From assembly GCA_903909375.1 (NCBI GenBank), contig CAIVVM010000049.1:80568-121825 (forward strand): DNA of 41,258 nt, read 5' to 3'. A program made the translations under genes and the position numbers. The DNA comes from an uncultured Alphaproteobacteria bacterium (GTDB lineage: Bacteria; Pseudomonadota; Alphaproteobacteria; Caulobacterales; Caulobacteraceae). Shown one piece after another: positions 8,949 through 18,543 of the stretch. A model generated the notes under the pieces. It searched no databases. It was not told where the DNA came from and saw only the letters and a program-made list of their open reading frames with translations. How positions within the stretch are numbered: the stretch's first letter is position 1; each line of letters opens with the position of its first letter.

Positions 8949-9602
8949 CTATCTGGCGGCGCGGCGAGCCCGGCTGACGGCGGCGGACAAGGCACGGTCT
9001 TCGAGGCCACCCTGGATCAGAAAGGGACCAACCAGATAGGCCGGCGTTCCCTGCAGGCCCAGGCCGAACGCCTGCAGATTGTGGCGGCCCAGCTGGGCGT
9101 CAAGGTCGGCCGCGTGGTCGGCCTGATCGGCCCGGAGTCGGGTGACGTCCAGTCCCGCGGCAGCGGCGATCGCGTCAATCCTGGGCGGATCCAGAGGGCC
9201 GTGGCTGGCCATCAGCGCCCGGTGAAATGCAAGATAGCGATCCTGGTAACGCGCGGCCAACGCTGCATGAGCTGCGGCCGTGGAGTGCGGCCCGCGAATG
9301 GGCCAATCCTTGAAGATAACCCGGACCCCAGGTTCGGCCGCCAGAAGGCGATCCAGCGCCGGCGCCGTCGACTGGCAAATCCCGCAGCGATAGTCGGTGA
9401 ACACCACGATCGTGACATCGGCATTCGCGGGGCCTGCCCGGGGCGACCCCGGATCGTCGAGAACCGAGGCGACGACCGGTGTCCGCGTCAGCGGCTGCGG
9501 CCACTGCGGCAGGTTCTGCAGCACCCAGGATGCGGCGAACCCCAGAAGCAATACGCCGGCCAGCATCAGCCCTGAGTGTCGAGGGGCCGGCGCTCCGGCC
9601 AC
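8949..9602 (-). CDS. DsbA-like thioredoxin-fold protein, membrane-anchored
   Basis: This 217-residue protein has an N-terminal membrane anchor or uncleaved signal (about residues 11-29). A DsbA-type thioredoxin fold follows, with the active site CGIC at residues 73-76 in FTDYRCGICQSTAP, and the typical cis-proline motif GTPAYLVG near residue 185. It probably acts in the periplasm as a disulfide oxidase, isomerase or reductase. Relatives of this arrangement resemble the DsbA/DSBA group that includes ScsC- and BdbD-like proteins. The start is a GTG at 9602, one base after the TGA of the upstream gene, so translation of the two is likely coupled. The client protein is unknown. Confidence 0.87.
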   Translation of the reverse strand: MAGAPAPRHSGLMLAGVLLLGFAASWVLQNLPQWPQPLTRTPVVASVLDDPGSPRAGPANADVTIVVFTDYRCGICQSTAPALDRLLAAEPGVRVIFKDWPIRGPHSTAAAHAALAARYQDRYLAFHRALMASHGPLDPPRIDAIAAAAGLDVTRLRADQADHAADLDAQLGRHNLQAFGLGLQGTPAYLVGPFLIQGGLEDRALSAAVSRARRAAR

Positions 9603-9603
9603 C

Positions 9604-10212
9604 TCAGTTCCCCACAGCCGTGCGCTCGGTCACTTTTCCGCGCGGTGACAGGAAGATGGGGCCGAACCCGCCCTGTTGCTGGTTCACATTCACGGTTTCG
9701 ACGACCAGGGTATTCCCGCTCCACCACCCTGCGGAATCGCCGAGCCAACGATTGAGCACTGCTGGACCATGGACCGCCCGCGCGGCCTCAGCGTTTGCCC
9801 GGATGGGGATGATGCCGGCATCGTGGATCATCTCCGACACGATCACCACGGCGTCCGGTGTCTGCACGATCTGGTAGTTGCTGTTGTAGATGTTGTTGAG
9901 CATGCCCGGGCCGCCGGCGCCCCGTGAGGCGATCAGGCAGCGGTCATTTGGCGCCAGGCGCCCGGGCCCCTCAGGGTCTTCACGCGCGCGAACCCACGGA
10001 CTGGTCGCTGCAAGACGTCGCGCCTCGTCCCCGGGCAGGGTCACAGACGCCAGGTTCGCCGGGCGCTGAAGCAGGGTGAGCGAGGTGTTGGACCAGACGC
10101 CGGTCAGGTCGGCCGGGTGATCCGCCACATTTGGCGCCGACTGGGCCGCTGAAGTCTGCGCCGTCGCCAGACACAGGACGGCCACTATCCACATCCATCG
10201 CGCGCTGTTCAC
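9604..10212 (-). CDS. Exported protein of unknown function, apparently short for its family
   Basis: This 202-residue protein has a signal peptide (residues 1-23, ending ...TAQTSAAQS). Its body resembles a group of proteobacterial secreted proteins with DLTGVWSN near the mature N-terminus, an RCLIASRGAGGPGMLNNIYNS-type centre, NYQIVQTPDAVVIVSEMIHDA, and WWSGNTLVVETVN. From memory, members of that group usually continue for about 50 or more residues past the VTER motif. This one stops eight residues after it starts, at VTERTAVGN. The stop lies one base from the GTG of the DsbA-like gene, so it may be a shortened version whose end was replaced by that gene. Function is unknown. Confidence 0.72.
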   Translation of the reverse strand: MNSARWMWIVAVLCLATAQTSAAQSAPNVADHPADLTGVWSNTSLTLLQRPANLASVTLPGDEARRLAATSPWVRAREDPEGPGRLAPNDRCLIASRGAGGPGMLNNIYNSNYQIVQTPDAVVIVSEMIHDAGIIPIRANAEAARAVHGPAVLNRWLGDSAGWWSGNTLVVETVNVNQQQGGFGPIFLSPRGKVTERTAVGN

Positions 10213-10239
10213 GGTCGCCGAACCCTCTCGAGCCTCAGC

Positions 10240-10425
10240 CTAGCCCCCGCATTCATCTTCGGGCGCCAGCTGGAACATGGCCGCTGTCCGCCAGCAGGCG
10301 GCGGTCTCCCGTTCATGGGTCCATGCCCAGGCAAGACCGGCACACATTGCGGCCAGTGCGACGCAGAGGCCTGCCAGAATGCGTGCAGCGCCGACCGATC
10401 GGTCCTTCCGGGGGTCCTTCGACAT
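10240..10425 (-). CDS. Small single-helix membrane protein
   Basis: This is a 61-residue protein when started at the ATG at 10425 (MSKDPRKDRSVG). It has a charged N-terminus, one hydrophobic helix (ARILAGLCVALAAMCAGLAW at about residues 14-33) and a short tail with two cysteines. The frame is open for 12 more codons upstream, but that part (MPCCCGSAKGCD) looks unlike a natural N-terminus. There is no recognised family. It lies between two other membrane or exported-protein genes on the same strand and may belong to that run. Its existence is moderately supported by codon use only. Confidence 0.5.
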   Translation of the reverse strand: MSKDPRKDRSVGAARILAGLCVALAAMCAGLAWAWTHERETAACWRTAAMFQLAPEDECGG

Positions 10426-10500
10426 ATCGCAGCCTTTGGCTGAACCGCAGCAGCAGGGCAAGACCTGCGGGGCCAGGGGCCGGCTGTAACGGCGGCGATG

Positions 10501-10923
10501 TCAGGAAATGATGCGATTGTTACCCTTGCGGTCGATCGCCGCCGACAAGCGGGTCATGGCGTCACGAAGCTGGCTGCGCAGCTCGCTGGCGGTGGCCAGA
10601 ACTGGCGCGGCGACGCCCCAGAACATCATCAGGGCGAGCATCGATCCTTTCTGGGCGACGCCGTCGGGGCTGAGGAACAGCTCGTAGCCCAGCAAACCGC
10701 CGCCCAGCATCACCAGCCCGCCACAAAGCGGCCCGCGCACCAGTCCCGCCACCAGCACAGCGGCGATGTACAGCATGAACGGGGAGAGGCCGCCAAGGTA
10801 GGGTATCAAGGCCATCCGCACCCAGGTGGTGACAGCCAGCAGCAAGCCCGCCACGATCAAGGTGATCGCAAACTGCAGGAGGCGCCAACCGGGTCGCTTT
10901 TCAGGCCTGACCATCTCTGTCAT
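10501..10923 (-). CDS. Stand-alone DUF4118-like membrane protein
   Basis: This 140-residue membrane protein is started at the ATG at 10923 (MTEMVRPEKRPGW). It has about four hydrophobic segments and the LGGLSPFMLYIAAVLVAGLVRGPLCGG pattern of the DUF4118 domain, the sensor membrane region of KdpD-type and other histidine kinases. In those kinases the domain is followed by kinase modules; here the protein ends about 30 residues past the last helix with a short amphipathic tail (SELRSQLRDAMTRLSAAIDR). The frame extends upstream to 11130, but that part overlaps the divergent oxygenase gene and is not credible. Function is unknown. It may be an orphan sensor fragment or an accessory subunit. Confidence 0.75.
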   Translation of the reverse strand: MTEMVRPEKRPGWRLLQFAITLIVAGLLLAVTTWVRMALIPYLGGLSPFMLYIAAVLVAGLVRGPLCGGLVMLGGGLLGYELFLSPDGVAQKGSMLALMMFWGVAAPVLATASELRSQLRDAMTRLSAAIDRKGNNRIIS

Positions 10924-10984
10924 TTGATCAAAGCCTGCGGCAAACGCAACCTGACGGCGTCCACAGGAAGGGTTAGAAGGGGTT

Positions 10985-12046
10985 ATGGGACTGATGACAG
11001 GCGCCCCGGCGCCGCTCTTCAAGGCATTGTCGCCGGTCAACCCCCAGTTCGCGCTTTCGAGCGTCGGGGGTCGGTATGTGGTCCTGGCGTTCCTGCCGGA
11101 GCCTGGGCCGGAGCGTGATGCAGCCCTCACGCTGGTTGGGCGTTACCGGCATCTTTTCAACGACGAGAATTGCCTGTTCTTCGGGGTGTTGCCGGACAAG
11201 GCCTCGTTCGACAGGGCCCGAAACTCCAGCCTGATGCGATGGTTCGCGGACTTCGACGGGACGCTTCGGCGGCTCTATGATGCGGAGGGCCCGGATGGTC
11301 GTGTCGCGCCGCGTTGGGTGGCGATTGATCCCTCGCAGCGCGTACTGGCATGGATGGACCTGAACCAGGGGCCTGCGCTCCTCGACCATCTGGTGCGCAT
11401 GGGACCGCCTGAGGATCACGCTGCTGTACCCCTGCATGCGCCGGTGATGATCGTGCCCCGGGTGCTGGAACCCCAGCTTTGCCGGCAACTGATTGATCTT
11501 TACATGGCTGATGGAGGCTCCCCCTCTGGGGTGATGCGGGAAAAGGACGGCAAGACCATTGGTGTGCTGGACGATTTCAAACGTCGCCGGGACACCACGA
11601 TTACCGATGAGCCGCTGATGGCCGCACTGCGCAACCGGATAGACAAGCGGCTGGTTCCGGAGATCTTCAAGGCCTTCCAGTTTCAGGTGACGAGGATCGA
11701 ACGCTATATCGTGGCCTGCTACGACGCCTCGGACGGGGGCTACTTCAAGGCGCATCGGGACAACACGACCTCGGCCACTGCTCACCGCAAGTTCGCCGTC
11801 TCCATCAATCTGAATGCCGAGGAATTCGAGGGTGGCGACCTGCGTTTTCCGGAGTTTGGCTCTCGTACCTACCGCCCGCCTACCGGTGGCGCGGTGGTGT
11901 TTTCCTGCTCGCTGCTGCATGAGGCGACCCCGGTCACACGCGGCACGCGGTTCGCCTTTTTGCCCTTCCTGTTCGATGAGGCCGGGGCGCGGCTCCGGGA
12001 GCAGAACCAGCATCTTCTGGTGACAGGGGCTGCACCCCCCGCCTAG
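10985..12046 (+). CDS. Peroxiredoxin-like / 2OG-Fe(II) oxygenase fusion
   Basis: This 353-residue protein has two parts. Residues about 1-150 resemble the AhpC/TSA thioredoxin fold (GAPAPLFKALSPVNPQ, GGRYVVLAFLPEPG, VAPRWVAIDPSQRVLAW). The position where peroxiredoxins carry the reactive cysteine is occupied by PEPGPERD, so it is probably not a peroxidase. Residues about 160-335 are a prolyl-4-hydroxylase-type 2-oxoglutarate/Fe(II) oxygenase, with iron ligands His257 and Asp259 (AHRD) and His312 (LLHEATPV), and 2OG-binding arginine Arg322. The catalytic half therefore looks intact; the substrate is unknown. The start ATG at 10985 has a purine-rich stretch before it, and a second in-frame ATG is at 10994. 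It is divergent from the DUF4118 gene. Confidence 0.86.
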   Translation: MGLMTGAPAPLFKALSPVNPQFALSSVGGRYVVLAFLPEPGPERDAALTLVGRYRHLFNDENCLFFGVLPDKASFDRARNSSLMRWFADFDGTLRRLYDAEGPDGRVAPRWVAIDPSQRVLAWMDLNQGPALLDHLVRMGPPEDHAAVPLHAPVMIVPRVLEPQLCRQLIDLYMADGGSPSGVMREKDGKTIGVLDDFKRRRDTTITDEPLMAALRNRIDKRLVPEIFKAFQFQVTRIERYIVACYDASDGGYFKAHRDNTTSATAHRKFAVSINLNAEEFEGGDLRFPEFGSRTYRPPTGGAVVFSCSLLHEATPVTRGTRFAFLPFLFDEAGARLREQNQHLLVTGAAPPA

Positions 12047-12187
12047 CCATGGCGACAGAAGTACGCGTTCACGACAGGCGCGGACGCGGAATGGTATCGG
12101 TCAGCGACCGTTGGCGTGCTGCGCCAGATGAACCAAACGCGCTTTGCCGGGTTGGTGCTGTGGGGACCACCCCTCAGAGGAATACCC

Positions 12188-12724
12188 ATGAAGTCCGCAT
12201 TGATCTTGCTGCTGGCCTTGTCGACGTCACTGTCACCTGTCGTCGTCGAAGCGGCCCAACCGGGTCGAGAACAGCATGAGGATCGTCAGGAGCACCGCGA
12301 AAACCGCCAGGAACTGAAGGCAGACCAACACGACGCTCGCCGCGACGGCGTGATCACGCAAAAGGAGCAGCGAGAACTGGCCCGCGATCGTGCCGATGTG
12401 CGCGAGAGCCGGCGCGAGCTACGCTACGACCGCAGTCGGCAGGAGACATGGCGGGAGCGCACCGAGTGGAACGCCTATCGCGGTCAGCGCTCCGGGTATT
12501 GGTATGCGCCCGGCTATGGATACCAAACCAGCGTGCGGGGCCGCGCCTGGCGCCGTGGCGCCTATGTGCCACGCGCCTATCGCCGTTTCTATGTCCAGGA
12601 ACCCCACTACTATGGCCTGGCGCAGGCCCCACGAGGCCAGCGCTGGATCTATGCTGATGGCAATTTTGTCCGTCTGATTGTGGCGACTGGCCTGATCGCC
12701 AGCGTGGTGGCCAACGGCTACTGA
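12188..12724 (+). CDS. RcnB-like periplasmic protein
   Basis: This is a 178-residue protein when started at the ATG at 12188, which has an AGAGG ribosome site about 7 bases before it. A signal peptide ([22 protein letters not shown]) is followed by a highly charged, probably coiled helical region (about residues 25-100, rich in R, E, D, Q and H). The C-terminal domain has [31 protein letters not shown] and a final hydrophobic segment ending VANGY. The C-terminal part matches the RcnB family, named for a periplasmic factor affecting nickel/cobalt efflux. Most alphaproteobacterial members have not been tested, so metal handling is only a family-based guess. A strong hairpin terminator follows. 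Confidence 0.85.
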   Translation: MKSALILLLALSTSLSPVVVEAAQPGREQHEDRQEHRENRQELKADQHDARRDGVITQKEQRELARDRADVRESRRELRYDRSRQETWRERTEWNAYRGQRSGYWYAPGYGYQTSVRGRAWRRGAYVPRAYRRFYVQEPHYYGLAQAPRGQRWIYADGNFVRLIVATGLIASVVANGY

Positions 12725-12734
12725 ATGCATAATC

Positions 12735-12763
12735 CCGGGCTGCAAGCCAAACTTGCAGCCCGG
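12735..12763 (+). terminator. Rho-independent terminator after the RcnB-like gene
   Basis: This is a perfect 12-base-pair stem (CCGGGCTGCAAG at 12735-12746, complement at 12752-12763) around a 5-base loop (CCAAA). A short T-run follows at 12764-12766. It starts 11 bases after the stop codon at 12724 and is the clearest terminator in the window. The T-run is short, so termination may be partial. Confidence 0.82.
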
Positions 12764-12809
12764 TTTGACCGCCCTTGCGTGACGCAGGGAACCTAGTCGA
12801 CAAGGGGCC

Positions 12810-12986
12810 ATGAATGATCGTGACGTGTATCTGAAGCTTGCGGCCGTGGCCGAGGAGTTGATGGCGCTTTCAGAGGCCGCGGAAACCTACGTGGGTGAGA
12901 CGGCGCTACGCACCGCCGCCAGCACCATCGCGGGGACGGCGAAGGCGGTTTACGAGCACGTCATGGACTCCGACAGCACCCACTGA
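12810..12986 (+). CDS. Small helical protein, 58 residues
   Basis: A 59-codon open frame begins with ATG at 12810, preceded by an AAGGGG purine stretch, and ends with TGA at 12984-12986. The product (MNDRDVYLKLAAVAEELMAL, then a helical ETALRTAASTIAGTAKAVYE) is predicted all-helical and acidic. It has no cysteine, signal peptide or membrane segment. Codon use is like a real gene, with GC mostly at third positions. It lies between the RcnB-gene terminator and the convergent katG stop, 20 bases away. No family is recognised. Confidence 0.55.
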   Translation: MNDRDVYLKLAAVAEELMALSEAAETYVGETALRTAASTIAGTAKAVYEHVMDSDSTH

Positions 12987-13006
12987 ACCTTACCTCGGCC
13001 GTCACG

Positions 13007-15208
<2,202 letters not shown>

Positions 15209-15251
15209 CTAGCGTCAGATCTTCGCTGACGGGTGTAGGCAACTCCTTGAT

Positions 15252-15266
15252 ATTGATCCAATCGAT
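15252..15266. promoter_or_regulatory. Candidate LysR/OxyR-type dyad upstream of katG
   Basis: The 15-base ATTGATCCAATCGAT is an interrupted palindrome with the T-N11-A pattern of LysR-type sites. It lies in an AT-rich patch (about 15248-15290) that stands out from the GC-rich surroundings, 56-70 bases before the katG start. ATAG tetramers at 15265 and 15283 recall OxyR half-sites, but their spacing (18 rather than 22) does not match the classical OxyR pattern. No oxyR gene is in the window. Confidence 0.3.
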
Positions 15267-15334
15267 AGTTCTTATATTCAAAATAGAGCAACACGATGAT
15301 GACGCTCTAAGCGGTGGCCGACAGGAGTAGGGTA

Positions 15335-16099
15335 GTGGGATTGGCATCGGCGATGCGTGAGGTCGGCGGGACTATTGTGCGCCTCTTGCTCTCTGCGGTC
15401 GGACCACGCCTGGACAAGGCCTATCTGGCGGCTGATGTGCCGGGTCCGGCCCGCCTGACCGCCCACGCGACTTTTGCCGACCGCGTGGTGGAGGCGGGCG
15501 ACAAGCCTGGCTTCCGCATCCTGGAGATCGGCAGCCGCGAGGTGGCGGGTGGCCCGCCCATGCGGGGTCGCCTGTCGCACGCTGAGTATGTCGGGTTCGA
15601 CTATTACCCGGGCCCTAACGTCGACGTGGCCGGCGACGCGCATCGGTTGTCAGACCTCGTTGAGGGCTTGTTCGATGTGGTCTACTCGACGGCGGTCTTC
15701 GAACACCTGGCCATGCCCTGGGTGGTGGCCGAGGAGATCGCCCGGGTGCTGAAGCCGGGCGGGCTGGTGTTCGTCGAGACCCACTTTTCCTATTCGTCGC
15801 ACGAACGGCCCTGGCACTTCTTCCAGTTCAGCGACATGGGTCTGAGGGCTCTGTTTTCGCCGGCGCTGGGCTTCGAGTGCGTGGAGGCCGCGATGCAGAA
15901 CCCGATCGTCGGGCGCTTCTCCGCCTACGCTGATCGTTACCTGCGGTTCCAGCCCGTGAGAGCGCTCTACTGCCACAGCAACATCGTCGCGCAGAAAGTG
16001 CGCGACGTAGAAGGCTTTGACTGGCGCCGGGCGGCGCTCGGGTCGATCGCAGGCGATACCGCCTATCCGGCGCCGGTCAGTCCCGAAGCAGCTCGTTGA
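15335..16099 (+). CDS. Class I SAM-dependent methyltransferase
   Basis: This is a 254-residue protein when started at the GTG at 15335, chosen because an AGGAG ribosome site lies 7 bases before it. The frame is open from another GTG at 15314, and an ATG lies at 15353. The methyltransferase core shows [13 protein letters not shown] (SAM-binding motif I), [17 protein letters not shown] (acidic loop), [17 protein letters not shown], and [12 protein letters not shown], the usual order of a Methyltransf_11-type fold. The substrate is unknown. The [17 protein letters not shown] region is typical of family members near cell-surface sugar genes, but none is here. Its 3' end overlaps the convergent dapD gene by 23 bases. 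Confidence 0.85.
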   Translation: MGLASAMREVGGTIVRLLLSAVGPRLDKAYLAADVPGPARLTAHATFADRVVEAGDKPGFRILEIGSREVAGGPPMRGRLSHAEYVGFDYYPGPNVDVAGDAHRLSDLVEGLFDVVYSTAVFEHLAMPWVVAEEIARVLKPGGLVFVETHFSYSSHERPWHFFQFSDMGLRALFSPALGFECVEAAMQNPIVGRFSAYADRYLRFQPVRALYCHSNIVAQKVRDVEGFDWRRAALGSIAGDTAYPAPVSPEAAR

Positions 16100-16907
16100 T
16101 CGAGGTCTTTGATCGGGTGCGCTCGTCCACCGTCTTCATGATCACCGCACAATAGGTCGAGGGCAGGGACGGGTCTGTGGCATTGGGGCGCGATCCCGAC
16201 ATCAACACCGAATAGGGCGGCACCTCGCCAGTGAAGACCGCGCCGGTCTTGCGGTCGACGATGGGGGTGGTCGAGGTCAGGTAGACCCCCATCGACAGCA
16301 CGCTGCCTTCACGTACGATCACACCCTCGGCGACCTCGGAGCGCGCGCCTATGAAGCAGTTGTCCTCGATGATCGTGGGATTGGCCTGCAGCGGCTCCAG
16401 CACCCCGCCAATGCCTGCGCCGCCTGAGAGGTGGACGTTCTTGCCGATCTGGGCGCAGGACCCGACCGTGGCCCAGCCATCGACCATGGTCCCCTCGTCC
16501 ACATAGGCGCCGATGTTCACGAACGACGGCATCAGCACCACATTGCGCGCGATGAACGCCCCTCGGCGCGCAACGGCGCCGGGCACGGCGCGAAAGCCTG
16601 CGGCTTCAAACCGCGCAGCGTCCCAGCCGGCGAACTTCGACGGCACCTTGTCCCAGTAAGGCCCCGGAGCGTCACCTTCCATCAACTCGTTCGGATTCAG
16701 GCGGAACGACAACAGGATCGCCTGCTTGGCCCATTGATGGGTGGTCCAGACGCCATCATCGCCGCGGGACGCCACCCGAAGGACGCCGCTGTCCAGCTGG
16801 TCAAGGGTCTCGCGCACGGCGTCACGGATCTCGCCCCTGGTGCCTGTGTTGACGCCGTCCCGAGCCTCCCAGGCAGCTTCAATGATGCGCTTCAGGTCTT
16901 CGGACAT
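16077..16907 (-). CDS. dapD: Tetrahydrodipicolinate N-succinyltransferase DapD
   Basis: This 276-residue enzyme transfers succinyl from succinyl-CoA to tetrahydrodipicolinate in the lysine/diaminopimelate pathway, which feeds both lysine and peptidoglycan. The left-handed beta-helix is visible as repeated hexapeptides from [34 protein letters not shown] through [14 protein letters not shown]. The N-terminal helical domain carries [16 protein letters not shown]. The length fits the family. The ATG at 16907 overlaps the stop of the upstream nucleotidase by one base (TGATG), so translation is coupled. It forms an operon with that gene and argB. Confidence 0.95.
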   Translation of the reverse strand: MSEDLKRIIEAAWEARDGVNTGTRGEIRDAVRETLDQLDSGVLRVASRGDDGVWTTHQWAKQAILLSFRLNPNELMEGDAPGPYWDKVPSKFAGWDAARFEAAGFRAVPGAVARRGAFIARNVVLMPSFVNIGAYVDEGTMVDGWATVGSCAQIGKNVHLSGGAGIGGVLEPLQANPTIIEDNCFIGARSEVAEGVIVREGSVLSMGVYLTSTTPIVDRKTGAVFTGEVPPYSVLMSGSRPNATDPSLPSTYCAVIMKTVDERTRSKTSINELLRD

Positions 16908-17569
16908 CAGGCGGCCTCCCGGAGTTGCGCGCTGGTAAGGAAAGGCGCCAGCGTATCGGTTCTGTGATGGACAAATTGAGCGGTGGATAAGGCGGCGTGC
17001 GCGCCGACCAGCACGGTGGTCATGCCAAGCTCGGCGGCCGGCGCCAGATTGCGCTCGGCGTCCTCGAAAAAGGCAGTGACAGCCGGATTGATGCTGTGCG
17101 CCGCGCTCATCAGGGCGAAGGCCTCGGGGCTGGGCTTGGGTTCATAGTTGGCCGAACCGATGTGGAATACGTCGTCGAAAAGGTGGCTGAGACCGAGGCG
17201 CTCCAGCACGCGCTCCGCATGAACGTCATCGGCGTTAGTGAAGATCAGCCGCCGCCCCGGCAGCCGCTCCAGGGCTGCCAGGAGCTGCGGCTCATGGGCC
17301 AGCGCCTCCAGCGACAGGTCGTGGAAGATGGCGTGAAACTCGGCCGGGTCCACGCCGTGGTTCAACATCATCCCCTTCAGGGTCAGGCCATGCTCGGCCA
17401 GATAGGCTTTCTGCAGCCGGAATGCTTCATCCCGGGGCAGGCCAGTGACCTTCTCGACGTAATCGGTCATCCGCACGACCATCTCGGCCATGAATCCCGA
17501 CTCGGCCGGATAGAGGGTGTTGTCCAGGTCGAACAGCCAGGTGTCGATATGGCGCAGGTCGGCGCTCAT
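16907..17569 (-). CDS. HAD-family pyrimidine 5'-nucleotidase
   Basis: This 220-residue HAD hydrolase has motif I DLDNTLYP at about residues 14-21, motif [15 protein letters not shown], a conserved lysine in [12 protein letters not shown], and motif [11 protein letters not shown]. The DxDNTLYP start and EPKPSPEAF motif match the pyrimidine 5'-nucleotidase group (SDT1-like), which dephosphorylates UMP/CMP and related mononucleotides. Its place between argB and dapD is a conserved neighbourhood in Caulobacterales as I recall, but no role in amino-acid synthesis is established. Its ATG overlaps the argB stop by four bases, and its stop overlaps dapD by one base. Confidence 0.87.
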   Translation of the reverse strand: MSADLRHIDTWLFDLDNTLYPAESGFMAEMVVRMTDYVEKVTGLPRDEAFRLQKAYLAEHGLTLKGMMLNHGVDPAEFHAIFHDLSLEALAHEPQLLAALERLPGRRLIFTNADDVHAERVLERLGLSHLFDDVFHIGSANYEPKPSPEAFALMSAAHSINPAVTAFFEDAERNLAPAAELGMTTVLVGAHAALSTAQFVHHRTDTLAPFLTSAQLREAA

Positions 17570-18480
17570 CGGCGGATCATGGTGCCGGATCCGTGCTCGG
17601 TGAACAGTTCCACCAGCATGGCATGGGGCCTGCGGCCGTCCAGGATCACCACGGCCTCGACGCCGGCCTCGACGGCCGCCATGGCGGTTTCCAGCTTGGG
17701 GATCATCCCGCCGGTCGCCACCCCGTCCGCAATCGCCTGTCGGGCCTCGGCGACGGTCATCTGGGCGAGCCGGTTGCCGTCCTTGTCCAGCACGCCGGCC
17801 ACATCTGTCAGCAACAGCATACGCTTTGCGTCCAGCGCGCCTGCCAGAGCGCCGGCCACGGTGTCGGCGTTGATATTGTAGGTCTGGCCTTCCTCCGATA
17901 CGCCGATCGGCGCGATCACGGGAATATAGTCGTCGTCGGCGCTCAGCAGCGCCTTGATGATCGTGGTGTCGATGGCCTTGGGTTCGCCGACAAATCCCAG
18001 ATCGACCACTTTCTCGATCTCTGAATCCGGATCCTTCCGGGTCCGGGTGACCTTTTCGACGGTGATCAGCCGCGCGTCCTTGCCGGAAAGACCTACGCCG
18101 CGCACCTTGGCCTGCGATCCGGCCTGGGTGATCCAGCTGGCGATTTCCTTGTTGATGGCGCCGGACAGCACCATCTCGGCGACTTCCATGGTGGCCGCGT
18201 CCGTGACCCGCAGGCCGTCGATGAACGTCGACTTTACGCCGGCGCGGTCCAGCATGGCCGAAATCTGCGGACCACCACCGTGGACGACAACGGGGTGTAG
18301 ACCCAGCATCTTCAGGAGGACAACGTCCGTGGCGAACAGCCGGGCCACCGACTCATCCCCCATGGCGTGGCCGCCATATTTGATGACCACGGTCTCACGA
18401 TCGTAGGTCTGGATATAGGGCAGGGCCTCCGCCAGCGTTCTGGCTGTGGCCCAGCCTTGCTCTTCCGTCTCTTCGCCCAA
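17566..18480 (-). CDS. argB: Acetylglutamate kinase ArgB
   Basis: This 304-residue enzyme phosphorylates N-acetylglutamate, the second step of arginine synthesis. Conserved features are present: [12 protein letters not shown] near the N-terminus (ATP/phosphate lysine), [10 protein letters not shown] (glycine-rich substrate loop), [40 protein letters not shown], and the C-terminal [12 protein letters not shown] lysine loop. The N-terminal extension (about 20 residues before VVIKYGG) is typical of arginine-inhibited forms. No in-frame ATG exists before HAMGD, so the start must be the TTG at 18480, with a GAGGA-like ribosome site before it. It opens the argB / nucleotidase / dapD operon. Confidence 0.94.
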   Translation of the reverse strand: MGEETEEQGWATARTLAEALPYIQTYDRETVVIKYGGHAMGDESVARLFATDVVLLKMLGLHPVVVHGGGPQISAMLDRAGVKSTFIDGLRVTDAATMEVAEMVLSGAINKEIASWITQAGSQAKVRGVGLSGKDARLITVEKVTRTRKDPDSEIEKVVDLGFVGEPKAIDTTIIKALLSADDDYIPVIAPIGVSEEGQTYNINADTVAGALAGALDAKRMLLLTDVAGVLDKDGNRLAQMTVAEARQAIADGVATGGMIPKLETAMAAVEAGVEAVVILDGRRPHAMLVELFTEHGSGTMIRR

Positions 18481-18543
18481 TGACCCGTCCTCGAAACTTG
18501 CGCGTCCCGATAGCGGACGGGGGCGCGACTGTCACGCGGCGGT

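Noticed and set aside
15250..15286. Classical OxyR site upstream of katG
   Set aside because: ATAG tetramers are present, but the spacing is 18 bases rather than 22 and the matching CTAT elements are missing, so I list only a general LysR-type dyad.
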